From contig NW_026111777.1 in the NCBI RefSeq assembly GCF_024679095.1, positions 282,001-346,000 of the forward strand: DNA of 64,000 nt. The letters run 5' to 3'. A program made the translations under genes and the position numbers. The DNA comes from Eriocheir sinensis (lineage: Eukaryota; Arthropoda; Malacostraca; Decapoda; Varunidae). Below the pieces are notes generated by a model that made no database searches, had not been told where the DNA came from, and was given only the letters and a program-made list of their open reading frames with translations. Every line of letters starts with the position of its first letter. Within the stretch, counting starts at the first letter, position 1. Shown here one piece after another: positions 22,597 through 33,904 of the stretch.

Positions 22597-23970
22597 ATGT
22601 CCTTGCGACAAGGCATTGTCCCTTCAGATTGGAAAAAGGCTAACGTGACACCGATTTTTAAGAAAGGAGACAAAAAAGTACCAGGTAATTACAGGCCCAT
22701 TAGTCTAACTTCGGTTGTAGGTAAGCTACTTGAGGGCATAATTAGAGACAAAATTGTGAGTTACCTTGAAAGCCACTCATTAATTGGGGACTCACAACAT
22801 GGCTTCCGAAACAAAAGATCCTGCCTATCAAATCTATTAACCTTTTATAACGACCTCTTCACTGTTTATGACGTAACCAAATCACTGGACGTAGTCTATC
22901 TTGATTTCCAGAAAGCGTTTGATAAAGTCCCGCATCACAAATTACTTTACAAATTAAAGCAAATAGGTATTGACGGTCAGGTAAACCAATGGATCGCGAA
23001 TTGGTTGAGCAACAGACAACAAAGAGTAGTGATTGACGGATTTAACTCAGAGTGGGCGCCGGTCACTAGTGGCGTCCCTCAGGGCTCGGTTCTTGGCCCA
23101 GTGCTCTTCATTATTTACATCAACGACGTGGATGTTGGACTCAATAACCGCATTAGTAAATTTGCAGACGACACAAAGATTGGTAACTCGGTTCTCACTG
23201 ACGAAGACAGGCAAAGCCTCCAAGAGGATTTGCACAAAATTTCAGCTTGGTCGGATAGATGGGAGATGCCCTTTAACGTAGACAAGTGCCAGGTCCTTCA
23301 AGTTGGAACGAGGAATAAGAAGTTTGATTACGAAATGCGCGGCGTTAAACTCAAAAGCGTTTAATGCGTCAAGGACTTGGGGGTCAAAATCGCGTCAAAC
23401 CTCAAATTCTCACAGCAATGCATCGATGCAGCAAATAAAGCGAACAGAATGTTGGGCTTCATTAAAAGAAACTCTTTATTCAAGAATAAAGATGTAATAC
23501 TGCTCTACAACAGTTTAGTCAGACCCCACTTGGAATATGCGGTACAGTTTTGGTCTCCCCACCATGCAAAGGATATTGCTAAATTAGAAGGTGTTCAGCG
23601 TCGGGCAACGAAAATTATCCCTTCCTTGCGCAACAAATCCTACGAAGAAAGGCTTTCTACCCTTAACATGTTCTCTCTTGAGAAACGTCGCCTCCGAGGA
23701 AAACTGATCGAATGTTTTAAAATACTTAATGGTTTCACGAATGTAGACAGATCAACATTGTTTATGATCGATGACACTTTGCGCACGAGGAACAATGGCG
23801 TAAAACTCAGATGTAGACAAGTAAATTCAGACTGCACCAAATTTTCTTCACCAACGTTGTAGTGCGAGAATGGAATAAGCTCCCATCATCAGTGGTCCAG
23901 TGTAACACGATTGACTCCTTCAAAAATAAGCTCGACCGTCACTTCCTTCAACTTAATATCAACTAGAGTA
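22597..23970 (+). pseudogene. LINE B reverse transcriptase, near-intact (one nonsense codon)
   Basis: One frame from 22597 to 23862 is broken only by TAA at 23362-23364. The paralogue at 54926-55453 has CAA (Gln) there, in KSVQCVKDLGV. Blocks: RANVTPIF-like start, [85 protein letters not shown] (catalytic Asp pair), [14 protein letters not shown] and LVRPHLEYAVQFWSPHH. A frameshift near 23843 precedes the C terminus (VREWNKLPSSVV, SFKNKLDRHFLQLN). This is the best-preserved RT in the window. Confidence 0.92.
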
Positions 23971-24084
23971 GAAATGCAACGTTTTGGAGTCTTCTGATTA
24001 ATGTAAAATCACTTAGGTTTAAGGACAGACCACCAAGTCTGGACCATGGGGTCTGTGTGGTCTGATTTTCTATGTAAATCTATG

Positions 24085-24090
<6 letters not shown>

Positions 24091-24115
<25 letters not shown>

Positions 24116-24550
24116 GTGGCGCCTCTCAAGAAATCTCGCTGAGTTATGGAATAATAAGCTATTTTTTTATACCGCCATTCTTGTGTGTAATTGAGAGGAG
24201 AGCGGAAGGGAGCGAAGGAAGAGAGAAAGAAAAGGTCAACAGTGTTTAATTTTTCAACCCAAAGTAGAGAGGAGGAAAAGCGAAAGAACAGGCGATGCAA
24301 ACAAAAGTAGAAGGTGGAGGTGAAGGTGTTGGTGGCGGAGAAGGAGGAGGAGACGAAGAAGGAGGAGACGGCGGAGGGCGGGAGACCCGGCATATTTGCA
24401 CATAGGGTTAGAGCGGATGAGAGGGAAGGAAGGCGGGAGTGGACTAAAGAGGATAAAGAAAGAATGGAAAAGCGGCCGAGGAAAGTGAAGACGATGAAGG
24501 AAGGAATGAAGAAAGGAACTTAAAAAGAAAAGAGACGAGGATAGGAGGTA
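24091..24550. other. (CT)n and purine-rich non-coding sequence
   Basis: (CT)n at 24091-24115, then about 350 bp of G/A-rich plus strand (24180-24540). Open frames on either strand are compositional. Confidence 0.6.
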
Positions 24551-24555
24551 TATAC

Positions 24556-24945
24556 AGTTGTTATGCAGGGGAAACAAAGGTTCATTTAGCAAACCTGTAC
24601 CTATCTTGAGTTACCCAATCCTTCAGGAACCATGGAGCACCATTGCCGTAGACTTGTTGTAACTACTTCCTAGAACAGAAGGACGCCAGTATCTGTTATT
24701 AGCCATCGATCTTTGCAGTAGATTTTCTATATATGTGCCACTGAAAGGCAAGTCCGCTAAATATGTTGCGACAACATTGAATAAAGAAACGTTTTTAAGT
24801 ACATCTCCTCAAAGTTATGTTGTCTGACAACGGCACTGAGTTCAACAACCAAGAATCTAGAAGGCCCTACAGAGTAAGTTCCCTTTGGAGATATTTGATC
24901 AAACATCGTATTCGAATCAACTGCAAAAAGCTACGATAAAAAGAA
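24556..24945 (+). pseudogene. LTR-retrotransposon integrase core fragment
   Basis: One reading frame gives LLCRGNKGSFSKPVPILSYP (end of the integrase zinc-binding region), EPWSTIAVDLL (first catalytic Asp), a TAA, then RTEGRQYLLLAIDLCSRFS and PLKGKSAKYVATTLNKE. After a frameshift near 24815, LSDNGTEFNNQE supplies the second catalytic Asp (DNGTEF motif). This is the rve core of a Ty3/Gypsy-like or similar LTR element. Neither LTRs nor the third acidic residue was located. Confidence 0.8.
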
Positions 24946-25445
24946 AGAAGCACAGGCAAGAACATTGCAGCAGCCCGCAAGTGGCCGCCATGTGACCGCT
25001 AAATCTCTACTTGGAATGCAGTGAACGAACGCGTGTGAGGCTTTGAAACATGACTTGCTGAACGTGGTGTGCTGAGCGGCCCCATTAATGACGAATGATA
25101 AAATGTTCCCGCGATAACTTTTGTAGCCATTACTTATGAGTAGAAGAGCAATTGTTAATGACGCTAACGGGAACCGACAGCATATAATTAACATTCAACT
25201 TTTGAGAGGAATTATATAACGTAATGTTAGAACAATGGTGTCCCGAGCAGTAATATTGTAACTTCTTCAGGGCCGCGCCTGCCCTGCTTATGTGATTGGG
25301 TCGTGTCTGGCGGCACAATCAGCGCCGCAAATCAGAAATCCCAACCAAGTATAAGTATATATAAGTGCTGAGATTGAGGCACACTCGGGGAAACGGGAAA
25401 ATGGGAAGGCTCCAAGGAGGACGACCCTGGAGGCTGCCCACGTGA
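24946..25445. other. No gene recognised
   Basis: No open frame or repeat stands out. Confidence 0.5.
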
Positions 25446-25486
25446 GAGAGATTTACATAGATATTCAGACCACACAGACCCTATGG

Positions 25487-25492
<6 letters not shown>
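25446..25492 (-). mobile_element. LINE family B 3' tip
   Basis: Only the last ~45 bp of a family B LINE: the terminal TTTACATAGAT unit and one strand of the 3' hairpin (CAGACCACACAGACC). It stops inside the hairpin and runs into (GA)n. Confidence 0.7.
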
Positions 25493-25531
<39 letters not shown>

Positions 25532-25559
25532 GGATTAGTGCTATATATAGAAAAAAATG

Positions 25560-25837
25560 TCAGAAAATTATTCATGCCAAAGATTAATTAGTATGGGAAT
25601 ATGTGGTAGTAGCTCAAAAAAGGAAAGTAAGAGTACAAGACAAAGCATTGGCACAGAAGACACCTGACTGTAAATTCTGGGCGGCGTCTAAAACTCCGTC
25701 CGCGTATGTGTCGTGTCTGATAAACAGTGTGTGCATTTGGCCCTGGCCCGGGAGGCGGGAACCTGAGGTCTGAGGACTGACGGGCGCGGCGCGGTCCGCG
25801 CGGAACGCCTCGGGGAAGCCATCCAGCAGGCATGTGT
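25560..25837. other. No gene; short GC-rich patch
   Basis: A GC-rich, CpG-rich segment at about 25740-25810 stands out from its AT-rich neighbours. A 123-codon minus-strand frame crosses it, but no domain is visible. Confidence 0.4.
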
Positions 25838-26109
25838 CCCGGTGTAGCGTGAAAAACAGTTGCCCTTGAAAAAATGTTGCTTCTCATGTGCGCATGCGTG
25901 GCCCAGATCGGCCTGTCTGCTCCCAGACTCGGCAGAGCCTCGCGTCTCCCATCACGCAATGCCTGATCTTGATTTTACAGGTGACTTGGGATTTTTACCA
26001 CATCAGGCCTTTGTAACGGCAACACCTATACAAAAAAATAGCACACAGAAACAAACAGTACCCATCATACTTTATATTCCCTACTCCTAACATACCACAT
26101 TCATTCTCT

Positions 26110-26345
26110 CAAGGAACTCTTTCACTGCCACAATCTTCCCCTCAGTCGTCTCCCCCCCATAGCCCCAGCAACATCCATTCTCTTGTTGTCTTTTCAACCA
26201 CTTCATTCATCTCACACAGTTCATTTCAGGTTGGATAATTATTCTCATCATATCCATTCTTACTCGCTCATACTTCTCACATTCCAGCGTCATGAACTCA
26301 ACTGTTTCAAAATCTCCCTTGCCACACCTCTGGCACACTTTGCTG
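26110..26345 (-). pseudogene. Zinc-knuckle fragment of another LINE-type ORF
   Basis: Minus strand: SKVCQRCGKGDFETVEFMTL followed by ECEKYERVRMDMM. This CxxC...(H)...C arrangement resembles the C-terminal zinc knuckle of I/R1/Jockey-type LINE proteins, with the usual His replaced by Phe. The frame enters (CT)n upstream at 26355-26428. Identification is tentative. Confidence 0.45.
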
Positions 26346-26352
26346 CGGGACT

Positions 26353-26354
<2 letters not shown>

Positions 26355-26428
<74 letters not shown>
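26355..26428. repeat. (GA)n microsatellite
   Basis: About 74 bp of pure GA. Confidence 0.95.
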
Positions 26429-26431
<3 letters not shown>

Positions 26432-26931
26432 GGCGGGGCCACGCACGCGCAGACGAGGAGGCAACAGTTTATCACGGGCCAACTATTTTTCACGCTACAC
26501 CGGGATGTAGGGATGGGCAGGTACCGTTAATTTGAGTACCGGAAGTACTGGTACCGAAAACTCAGGTACCGTTAGTACCGATACCGGTACCGGTACTCTA
26601 AAGAGGTATTTTTTCTTAATGCCGTCTGATGAAATTCCTAAATAAATTTTCTGTTAACCCGTTGGCTTCGGCTGAGAGAAAGCCGAGAAGTGGCCGAGAA
26701 ACAACAAAATTACACTGCATTTTGAGACCAAGAAAATAGCATGGAACGTACATCAGAGTACTCCACTCATAACCATAAAGCCGTTAAAAATATTTACTTT
26801 TACTCAAACTCTATTCTTTTTGGGTGGTGTTTGTTATAAAATAAACAGTCCCGTGACGCGTGGCATCTAGCCGAGACTCGCTTGTTGTCTACTATAGAGA
26901 ATTTGACAAGTGATAACTGTAACTGTAACTG

Positions 26932-27303
26932 TAGGCGGTGGCCGAAGTGATAGCGCACTGGACCCACATTCGCCGCGTGATGGACGACGCGGGTTCGAAT
27001 CCTCACGCTACCACTCGGATTTTTCGGTCACCGCCGAGTGGCATAAAACTACCCACATGCTGTCCCGAAGACCACCCATCAACCCGGACTCTAGAGGAAG
27101 CCGTCCAAGCGAATCAAGTACGAGTTCCCGGGGCAGCATGAGCCAATGCAAGATGGCGCCACTATAAACACTTGCCTGCACCAGAATGGCTGGGCCGACC
27201 ATCAGGCCCCACCTGAAGAAGCCTTGGGCCGACCATGAGGCCCCACTGAGAAGATGCCTACCGGCGCAATAGGCAACAACGTAAAAAAATAAAAATTAAA
27301 AAT
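26932..27303 (+). mobile_element. tRNA-derived SINE (type 1), full length
   Basis: Head AGGCGGTGGCCGAAGTGATA (box A region), GCGGGTTCGAATCC (near-consensus box B), CACCGCCGAGTGGC, CAACCCGGACTCTAGAGG, the core CAAGATGGCGCCACTATAAA, two GGGCCGACCAT(C/G)AGGCCCCAC modules (about 27189 and 27229), CCTACCGGCGCAATAGGC and an A-rich tail. This is the reference copy for the family in the window. Transcription would be by RNA polymerase III from the internal promoter. Confidence 0.92.
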
Positions 27304-27539
27304 GGATTGCTAATTCAGTATGCCATGACCTTACAGCACCACCTATGACAAAAAATGCCCACCTCAAGATCGTTGATCCATCACAATGACCTAGGGCATT
27401 CATGGTGGGTTGCGCTATGGCACCACCGCCTACAATTAGCTCGAATTAGGTGTTTTATGGCGAGCCCTTTTTAGGGTCCACCGTACCACAGCCTGACTCG
27501 TGAATGCCCAGAAAAGGGTCTGCCGACGTTCTCGTTAAT

Positions 27540-28367
27540 AAAACTTTCTCTCCTGAATGAAGTGAATATTTTTTCGATAAAAAGAATAGCATATGTATAC
27601 GTAGTTATTATGGATGTACTCATAGTCTAATAACAATAACAATATATATTAGTATCCTAAGAAAAAGATTCGGACATGAAGAATCATCCAATAAATCCAA
27701 TAATAAAATATTGGAGACGGGAACTATGATGGTAACGAAGAGCAGGACAAAATGGTGGGAACTTGGGGAGACGGTCAGCGAGGTGAGGAGCAGCAGCACA
27801 ACAATTCATTCAATATTAATTTTGTTCAGGGCCCATACCAGTACCGCATGAAGACTGGCCAGCCCTGCGCGCCGTCAAGCGTCACCAAGATCCAAACGGT
27901 ACCGGCACTAGCGGTAATGATCAGTGCCGAGTGATCATCAGTCTTCCCAGCACTGAGTACCGGTACCGGCACTAGCGGTAACGGTACCGCTAGTGCCGGT
28001 ACCGTTTGGATCTTGGTGACGCTTGACGGCGCGCGGGGCTGGCCAGTCTCCATGCGGTACCGGTATGGGCCCTGTGGAGACAAATTAAGCCTTGAATGTT
28101 GTGCTCGCTGCTGAGTCACTGCCTCGCTGACCGTCTTCCCAAGTTCCCACCATTTTGTCCTGCTTTTGGTTTCCATTATAGCTCCCGTCTCCATTTTTTT
28201 ATTATTGGCTTTACTGGATAATTCTTCGTGTCCGATTCTTATTTAGAGGCATCCATAATATCTATACATGCCTTTTTTTCTCGAAAAATAAATGGCAGAA
28301 ATAAATGAGAAAAAAATACTTTTTCCTCTCATTTATTTCTGCACTCAATTATGATGTTTCTTCTGTC

Positions 28368-28407
<40 letters not shown>

Positions 28408-28440
28408 AAGTGAATATTTATTTTTTTCGATGAAAAATAG
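27540..28440. repeat. Long internal palindrome of hAT copy 2
   Basis: Arms centred near 27983. GGTACCGGCACTAGCGGTA (27962-27980) faces its exact complement at 27985-28003. The block from GGGCCCATACC to GATCCAAACGG (about 27830-27900) recurs inverted at about 28005-28075. Outer parts include the CGGACATGAAGAAT and ATAACAATAACAATA blocks. Confidence 0.85.
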
Positions 28441-28649
28441 CATGTATAGTTATTATGGATGTACTCGATCATAGTCTAATAACAATAACAATATTTATTA
28501 GCAACCTAAAAAAAAAAAGAATCGGACATGAAGAATTATCTATAAATCCAATAAATAAATCCGAGCAATCTGGTACCGGTTCCGTACCGTTTAGCTGGTA
28601 CCGTTAGTACCAGTACTGGTACCGGTACCTGCCCACCCCTACCGGGAAG

Positions 28650-30500
28650 CAGTTTGGCTCGCTAGATGAAAAGGAAGAGATCAGAACTGTCATTATAATT
28701 AAAATGTTCCCGTGAAAGTCAAATAATTAAAGACTTAGTAATGAAGGTTTTGTGACACTCGGAGAGTATACGCGAAGGAATTATTTATTAGATTTTCCAG
28801 GAAGAATCAAAAAGAGAAATCGAGGCATCGTTTATCGGGAAGGAACAACAAGGGAACGCCGGGGACAAAGACCTAAGGATAGTTTCTGCGTAAAATGATT
28901 CACTGGCTACAACAGCATTAAGCCAGGAATCATGACTAAAGTAAATCCGGTTCTAAAATTCCCTTGAGTATCCCTTGCTGAGTTAAGAGTTTCTGGCCTC
29001 CTGAGGAAGTGTCTGGCCGGCTACCAAGGAACTGCAGGCATGCCAAAAGGGGCTCACGCTCTGCTGGGGTCACGGCTGACAAGATTTGAAATGTTTCCTT
29101 TTAACCTTCTGTGGCCACGCGCTGCACTTGCTGTTGTTTTAATGTAACTCATAGCAAATAAGATTCTGACTGGTTGATCCTACACGCACGTGTTTTGCAA
29201 GATTATGAATGCTTATGAAATTCCTCGTTTTGACTCAAGTGAACGCGTCTGATGCTTTTTGCTGTTATGAAACGTTGGCAGACAAGCCTTAATTAAAGGC
29301 GGTTTAAGGGTTTGCGGCACGTGCGGCAGCCACCGGCGCCTGGCAGGGGTGTGTGGTGAGGCAAAGATGTTTTCCTGCATGACAGTCAGACAGCCATAAG
29401 GAATGATATTATATTCATGCAAACAGGCCAAGAAATGTATAATAAGTACGAGGAGGAAAGGTTTCTTGCTCAGTGTTACTACAAAATATAGTGAACGTTG
29501 AACTGCCAAATGGAATGCCAGTTTACATTATTAAGTGACGTGATTGCCAAGATTGAAAAAATCTCACCCGCAAGAACGAGAAGCAAAAGAAAGACAGAGA
29601 CAGCACCAAGAGCTTACATGCCGTCTCCGGGAATGTTCAGGTGTCAGGCAACATTTTCACGTGATCTCCTGCCTCAGGAGAACTGTTACACAACAAGTAT
29701 CGATGAGGCTGTTAATTGCCTGGTGACAGACGAGTCGGATTGAGGTCAGGGAAGATCAGTAGGCGTGAGGTGATACAAATAACCTCTGTCACACGATTAA
29801 CGAGACTCCTGCACTCGGGCGAGGTAAGTATCTAGTCTATCAGCTTTTAACTCACCTTTCAGCTTGTCAGTTCTTGTCACATTGAAAGGTCATGAAAAAT
29901 GCGTAACATTTCAACTTCACCTCCAGAACGATACCCTCCGCATGCTGTATTTATTGATTTGTTTTATATGTTTGTAATTATTAAGTAATTGGTATTCATA
30001 GGTATGCATGGTTTCTTTTATACTTATGTACTCTTAACTGGAGGGTAGGAAAGGTTTAGGAAGTTGAAGTTGCAAGTTTAAGAAATTGTTTAAAGGTCTT
30101 TTTGTACATGTTTTATCCTCGTTTCTGCACAACGTTTGCCAATACTAATACTTGTTCTCTGCACTAAACTGACCTTGAAATGAGGTTTCCTGCTCACCTT
30201 GCATCACAGCACATCACTGATTCGCCCTTGCTAATAGTTGGCAATTCTTCGTGTTCTCAGATGCTTTCGGCTCCCACAACAAATATTTCCAAAGGCCACA
30301 GAGGAGAAAAGTGGGTTTCTAGATAATGTTTTTCACATGCATTGTGGAGAAGTCTTGTCAAACTATCACTATACTCATAAAGCCATCCATGGAAATACAC
30401 ACAGTCTCTACGAAAACATTATTAAAGGTGTGGGTGTGTAAGCCCCGAAATAGTTGAGAATATGTGTAAGTCGTACTGCATTATTAATTAGGATGATTAT
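28650..30500. other. No gene recognised
   Basis: Mostly unique AT-rich sequence. A 60-80 codon open frame at about 29498-29743 has no recognised family. A GTAAGTAT donor-like string at 29824 has no convincing acceptor upstream. Confidence 0.5.
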
Positions 30501-30526
30501 GTTGATAATTATTCTAACAATAGCAC

Positions 30527-30578
<52 letters not shown>

Positions 30579-30623
30579 GTAATGATGATAATAATAATAA
30601 TGATTATAACAATAATAATAATG

Positions 30624-30684
<61 letters not shown>

Positions 30685-30702
30685 AAATAATAATAATAAG
30701 AA
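30527..30702. repeat. (AAT)n microsatellite
   Basis: About 175 bp of AAT with scattered G/C interruptions. Tyr/Ile open frames are artefacts. Confidence 0.95.
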
Positions 30703-30995
30703 AACCAGTAATATTTAATTATAATTGTAATACTCGCAAAAGTATAAAGCCTTGTAAATGCTATAGAGCATGCCTTGACCAGGTAAGCCAGGATATCATT
30801 ACAGCGTCTGTGCCGATTTACCATGAACGTTTTTTTCTTATTCTTTGATTATCTATGTCTGTATCCATCTACTCATCTATCCATCTATATTTCTGTGTCG
30901 TATCTGTCATCTCTATATCTTAACACTGGTGTATGTCTTCCTGGACTGTCCATGTCTCTGTACCACACTAACTGTCTGTGTCTTCGCCGCCACAG

Positions 30996-31060
30996 ATGAC
31001 GACGACGTCCACTTCGAGGTTCCAACGATCAGGCTTGAGGCGCACCGCGAATCCAGAAAG
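30996..31060 (+). other. Candidate host exon (splice signals only)
   Basis: The tract TGTCTGTGTCTTCGCCGCCACAG ends at 30995 and GTGAGTG starts at 31061, giving strong acceptor and donor. The 65-bp segment is GC- and CpG-richer than its flanks and reads DDDVHFEVPTIRLEAHRESR in the open frame, entering in phase 1 and leaving in phase 0. No family is recognised. Flanking introns look unique. It is one of the two best host-exon candidates here. Confidence 0.4.
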
Positions 31061-31064
31061 GTGA

Positions 31065-31720
31065 GTGTCTCTATTTGACCCTCTCTCGCCTGACCTGACC
31101 TTCCACTCAGTCTCTCATGCCATGAAAGTAGCCCCGACCTTTACTCTATCCCCTGTCTCTGCCCCCATCCTTTCGTTCACCCCCCTGTTTATTTTCTTGT
31201 TTACACTTGTTGGTCAGTTTTCTTGCATACATCATTTTTACAGCATGTTATCACTTATTCTTTCAACAAATCCAGCAGTATTAATGTTTGCATTGTTTGC
31301 CTTCAATACCTCAATACCTCACCTATACAGTCTCTCTCCTGTTTGCAAGTAAATTTGTTCAGTAGAGTATTGCAATCATACCTTCACACTGTTCTCACGC
31401 ATTTTGTGTGACCTCCTTAGTCACAGAATAGCGGCGCCTCCCCACACCTGACTCTGCCTACCATGTTTTCTCCGATGTTTTTTTCTATAATCCGTGTTTA
31501 TTTATGCTACTCTCACTCTTCATTATTTTTCTTCTGCTCCCGCGGCACGTGTCTCGCATCCACAAACCTGCGTCCAGAGAAAAGCCCCCACTGCATTCCT
31601 TTTCTGCCTCCGCGTCAACTTTTCCGTATACCATGGCCTTTTCTTCTTTAGCTCCACTTGCCTTCTTATGTAGTATAGTCGGTTCACCCAAATCCGAAGT
31701 GAGCATTATCGTGCGCTGGC
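31065..31720. other. No gene recognised
   Basis: T/C-rich, intron-like sequence with no repeat or domain. Confidence 0.45.
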
Positions 31721-31726
31721 ATCCAT

Positions 31727-32127
31727 CTGTCACGGGGTGTCCGATTTCGTGGATAATATGATAGCCTATGCTTAGCAAACAGTCGTCAGTGTCAATGATA
31801 TGCAGGCAGGAATGACAAATACCGTCAATTATAGTCTATTTTGAGTTAAAAAAAAAAATAGTAATGTCGCAAATAGCTGTTTTATTAATGTGAAGCCTGC
31901 TAATTTTCTCGGTGGTGGACAGCTTCAAGGCTGTTTAATAATTATAATCAGCGACCTTGTAAATTACCTTAACAGCTGTTTGCAACATTACTATTATTTT
32001 TTTACTCATAATCAACTATAATTGTCGGTATTTGTTATTGCTGTCTGCATATTATTGACACTGACGACTGTTAAATATGCGTAGGCTATCATACATTATC
32101 CACGAAATCGGACACGCCTTGTGACAG
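31727..32127. mobile_element. Fold-back MITE, ~400 bp
   Basis: The left arm starts CTGTCACGGGGTGTCCGATT, and the right arm, read inverted, starts CTGTCACAAGGCGTGTCCGA. Arms of about 150 bp remain similar throughout (TCGTGGATAAT, ACAGTCGTCAGTGTCAAT, ACAAATACCG, AATAGTAATGT). The unpaired centre is about 31886-31966. It is non-coding. No clear target duplication is seen, so no superfamily is assigned. Confidence 0.8.
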
Positions 32128-32696
32128 CAGTCTACCGACTTTTTTTTTGTTTTATAGTCTGGTCACCACGCGTCCAGAGTACCTTCTACCTTCTTAATAT
32201 TGTTGATGGCACCACTTAATATTGTTGATATCAAACCCAAGCACCGCTTAGAACTTTACCATTGTCTGGGTATTCCAGTGTAAAGTTCTTTCCATTCTTT
32301 TCCATACTTTTATATAACAAGACACCAAAAGCTAATTTTGAAGTGTTGTGGAGTGATATAAATATTTAGAATAAAAATGTGTCGGGGTGAAGATGCTGCT
32401 GCTCTCAATTCTCCGCTGCAACTCTTAATTTATCGTTTTAAATTGTAACCGCCACGGAAACCTATTAAAAAATGCACCCAATATGCTCATCCCACAAAAT
32501 CGGGAAAAATGACAGTGTAAAATGTCACGTTACAACTCCCACACGTTTTCTTCTCCCGCTTACTTTTTCATTTGTTCTTTACTCTTGTTTTATAATTCTT
32601 TGATTATCTTTTCTAAGGTCTCATCTATTATCTGCGATTTCTCTTCTCCCTTTCTCTCCTATCTCTTCTACCCGTTAAACCCTTCCGCTTCCCCCC

Positions 32697-32753
<57 letters not shown>

Positions 32754-33220
32754 ATACATTATGTATTCCTCCAAATGTTATGACCGGTTAACACAAAATA
32801 CGCAACCAACATTTTTTCTCCCCGAATTTTTATCGTAGGCAATAACTACTTTGGAAATCATTTCTTAACTGAATAATCATGGTTTTATATTTTTGTCTGG
32901 TGTTTTGAAACGTATTGAAGTGTGGATGAGAGGGTGGTTGGAAGTGGATGATAATTGGAGTAAAAAAGTTATGAGCTTCGTTAGCGTTGCACATCAGTAT
33001 TAAGAACAAGAGCTTACATCAACATGATAGCCTTAATTAGCACTCGGACCTAACCACTACTGACTTAAACATTCGACAGTCTGCCACCATCGCCAGCAAC
33101 CTAACAGTAACTTCAGCAATAAGAACGCCAGAAGTATATCACAAAGGAAGTATTTTCTTTCATTTAAGTTTTCTTCCTGTTGTTATCCTCTCTGTAGCAG
33201 GTAATGTCTTGCCCTGCCTC
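32128..33220. other. No gene; microsatellite
   Basis: (CT)n(CA)n at 32701-32755. The rest is AT-rich and uncharacterised. Confidence 0.5.
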
Positions 33221-33424
33221 TTAGTTCCATGCTTTAGTGACCTCGGCCCTACTCTCAGAAGGACAGTAACGCGTCACATAAAATTCAATTGACCTTTGCT
33301 TCCTGAAATCCTCTAAAAATCTCTTGCACTCTTCCGGCACCTTCAATATGTCGAGCTCTTCCTCCCTCGTTCTCTCCATCGCCAGGAGAGCTCCAGTTGT
33401 GTTGAGAAGAGAGCTGCGGCGCAT
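33221..33424 (-). CDS. Unrecognised 67-codon frame
   Basis: The charged sequence MERTREEELDILKVPEE and CKRFLEDFRKQRSIEFYV has coding-like composition and no low complexity, but I recognise no family. A stop lies two codons upstream of the ATG, at TGA in AGGTGAGGG, which also looks like a splice donor on this strand. It could be a pseudogene remnant or chance. Confidence 0.2.
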   Translation of the reverse strand: MRRSSLLNTTGALLAMERTREEELDILKVPEECKRFLEDFRKQRSIEFYVTRYCPSESRAEVTKAWN

Positions 33425-33904
33425 CCCTCACCTGATGATATATACGCGTCTCAGGGAAAGGCAGGCAATCGTCTCGGAAAGGTGGACAGTAATAAGTAAG
33501 CGGCGTGCTTCCCGTTGAGTTAGTCAAAGAGAGCGTTTGCGACATATACACACTACACAGTAGTATCAGCCCTTTGTGTATCCTTTTGTCAACTAGTCCG
33601 GCAGAACCCTAGCTGGGGTACGCTTTGAGGTATTAATATTTTTTAAAGGTGATTTTAGCTCATTCCGCACCTAAATAACACATTTCTACCTGCTGACCCT
33701 TGCTCAGCTTTGAGCATTGTTCACAATAGGGGTTCCTTTATGTGAACATAAGAATATACTGATTTTTTCGCATTATAAATTAAATGATCTTTTTTGTTGT
33801 ATTTTTTTTGTTTACAAATTATGGTAATTAAAACTGAACATACAAAACCATGTGTTATATTGCTTAAAATGCTTAATTATACATAAAAAAGCCGGTTAAA
33901 AAGA
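33425..33904. other. No gene recognised
   Basis: AT-rich, non-coding by inspection. Confidence 0.45.

Larger units (their letters stand above)
22014..24090 (+). mobile_element. LINE family B (CR1/SGNH type), internally deleted copy
   Basis: It contains the end of the SGNH domain, the first ~60 residues of the APE endonuclease, then directly the RT and C-terminal domain. Most of the endonuclease and the linker are missing. The 3' UTR carries the CAGACCAC...GTGGTCTG hairpin, and the element ends in two tandem TATGTAAATC units (24071-24090). The 5' break falls on a (CT)n run at 21997-22013. Confidence 0.9.
25838..26508. mobile_element. Inverted-repeat-bounded element, broken by hAT copy 2
   Basis: TCCCGGTGTAGCGTGAAAAA at 25838-25857 is repeated as an exact inverted copy at 26489-26508. 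Similarity extends inward another ~25 bp (AGTTG..CCC.TGA.AAA.TGTTGC) with small indels. The 20-bp perfect TIR suggests a DNA transposon. No clear target duplication is visible because the right flank was hit by the hAT element. Its interior holds a LINE zinc-knuckle fragment and a (GA)n run. Confidence 0.6.
26500..28649. mobile_element. Non-autonomous fold-back hAT element, copy 2
   Basis: Element proper 26508-28641. The ends TAGGGATGGGCAGGTACCG and (inverted) TAGGGGTGGGCAGGTACCG match copy 1. Target duplication: CCGGGATG (26500-26507) / CCGGGAAG (28642-28649), 7 of 8 identical. Its left subterminal ~130 bp match the right subterminal region of copy 1, so the copies lie in opposite orientation. 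It holds a central palindrome and a nested SINE (26932-27303). There is no transposase. Confidence 0.88.

Noticed and set aside
29498..29830. Exon ending at the GTAAGTAT donor at 29824
   Set aside because: The open frame ends at 29743, before the donor, and no convincing acceptor or coding continuation is visible.
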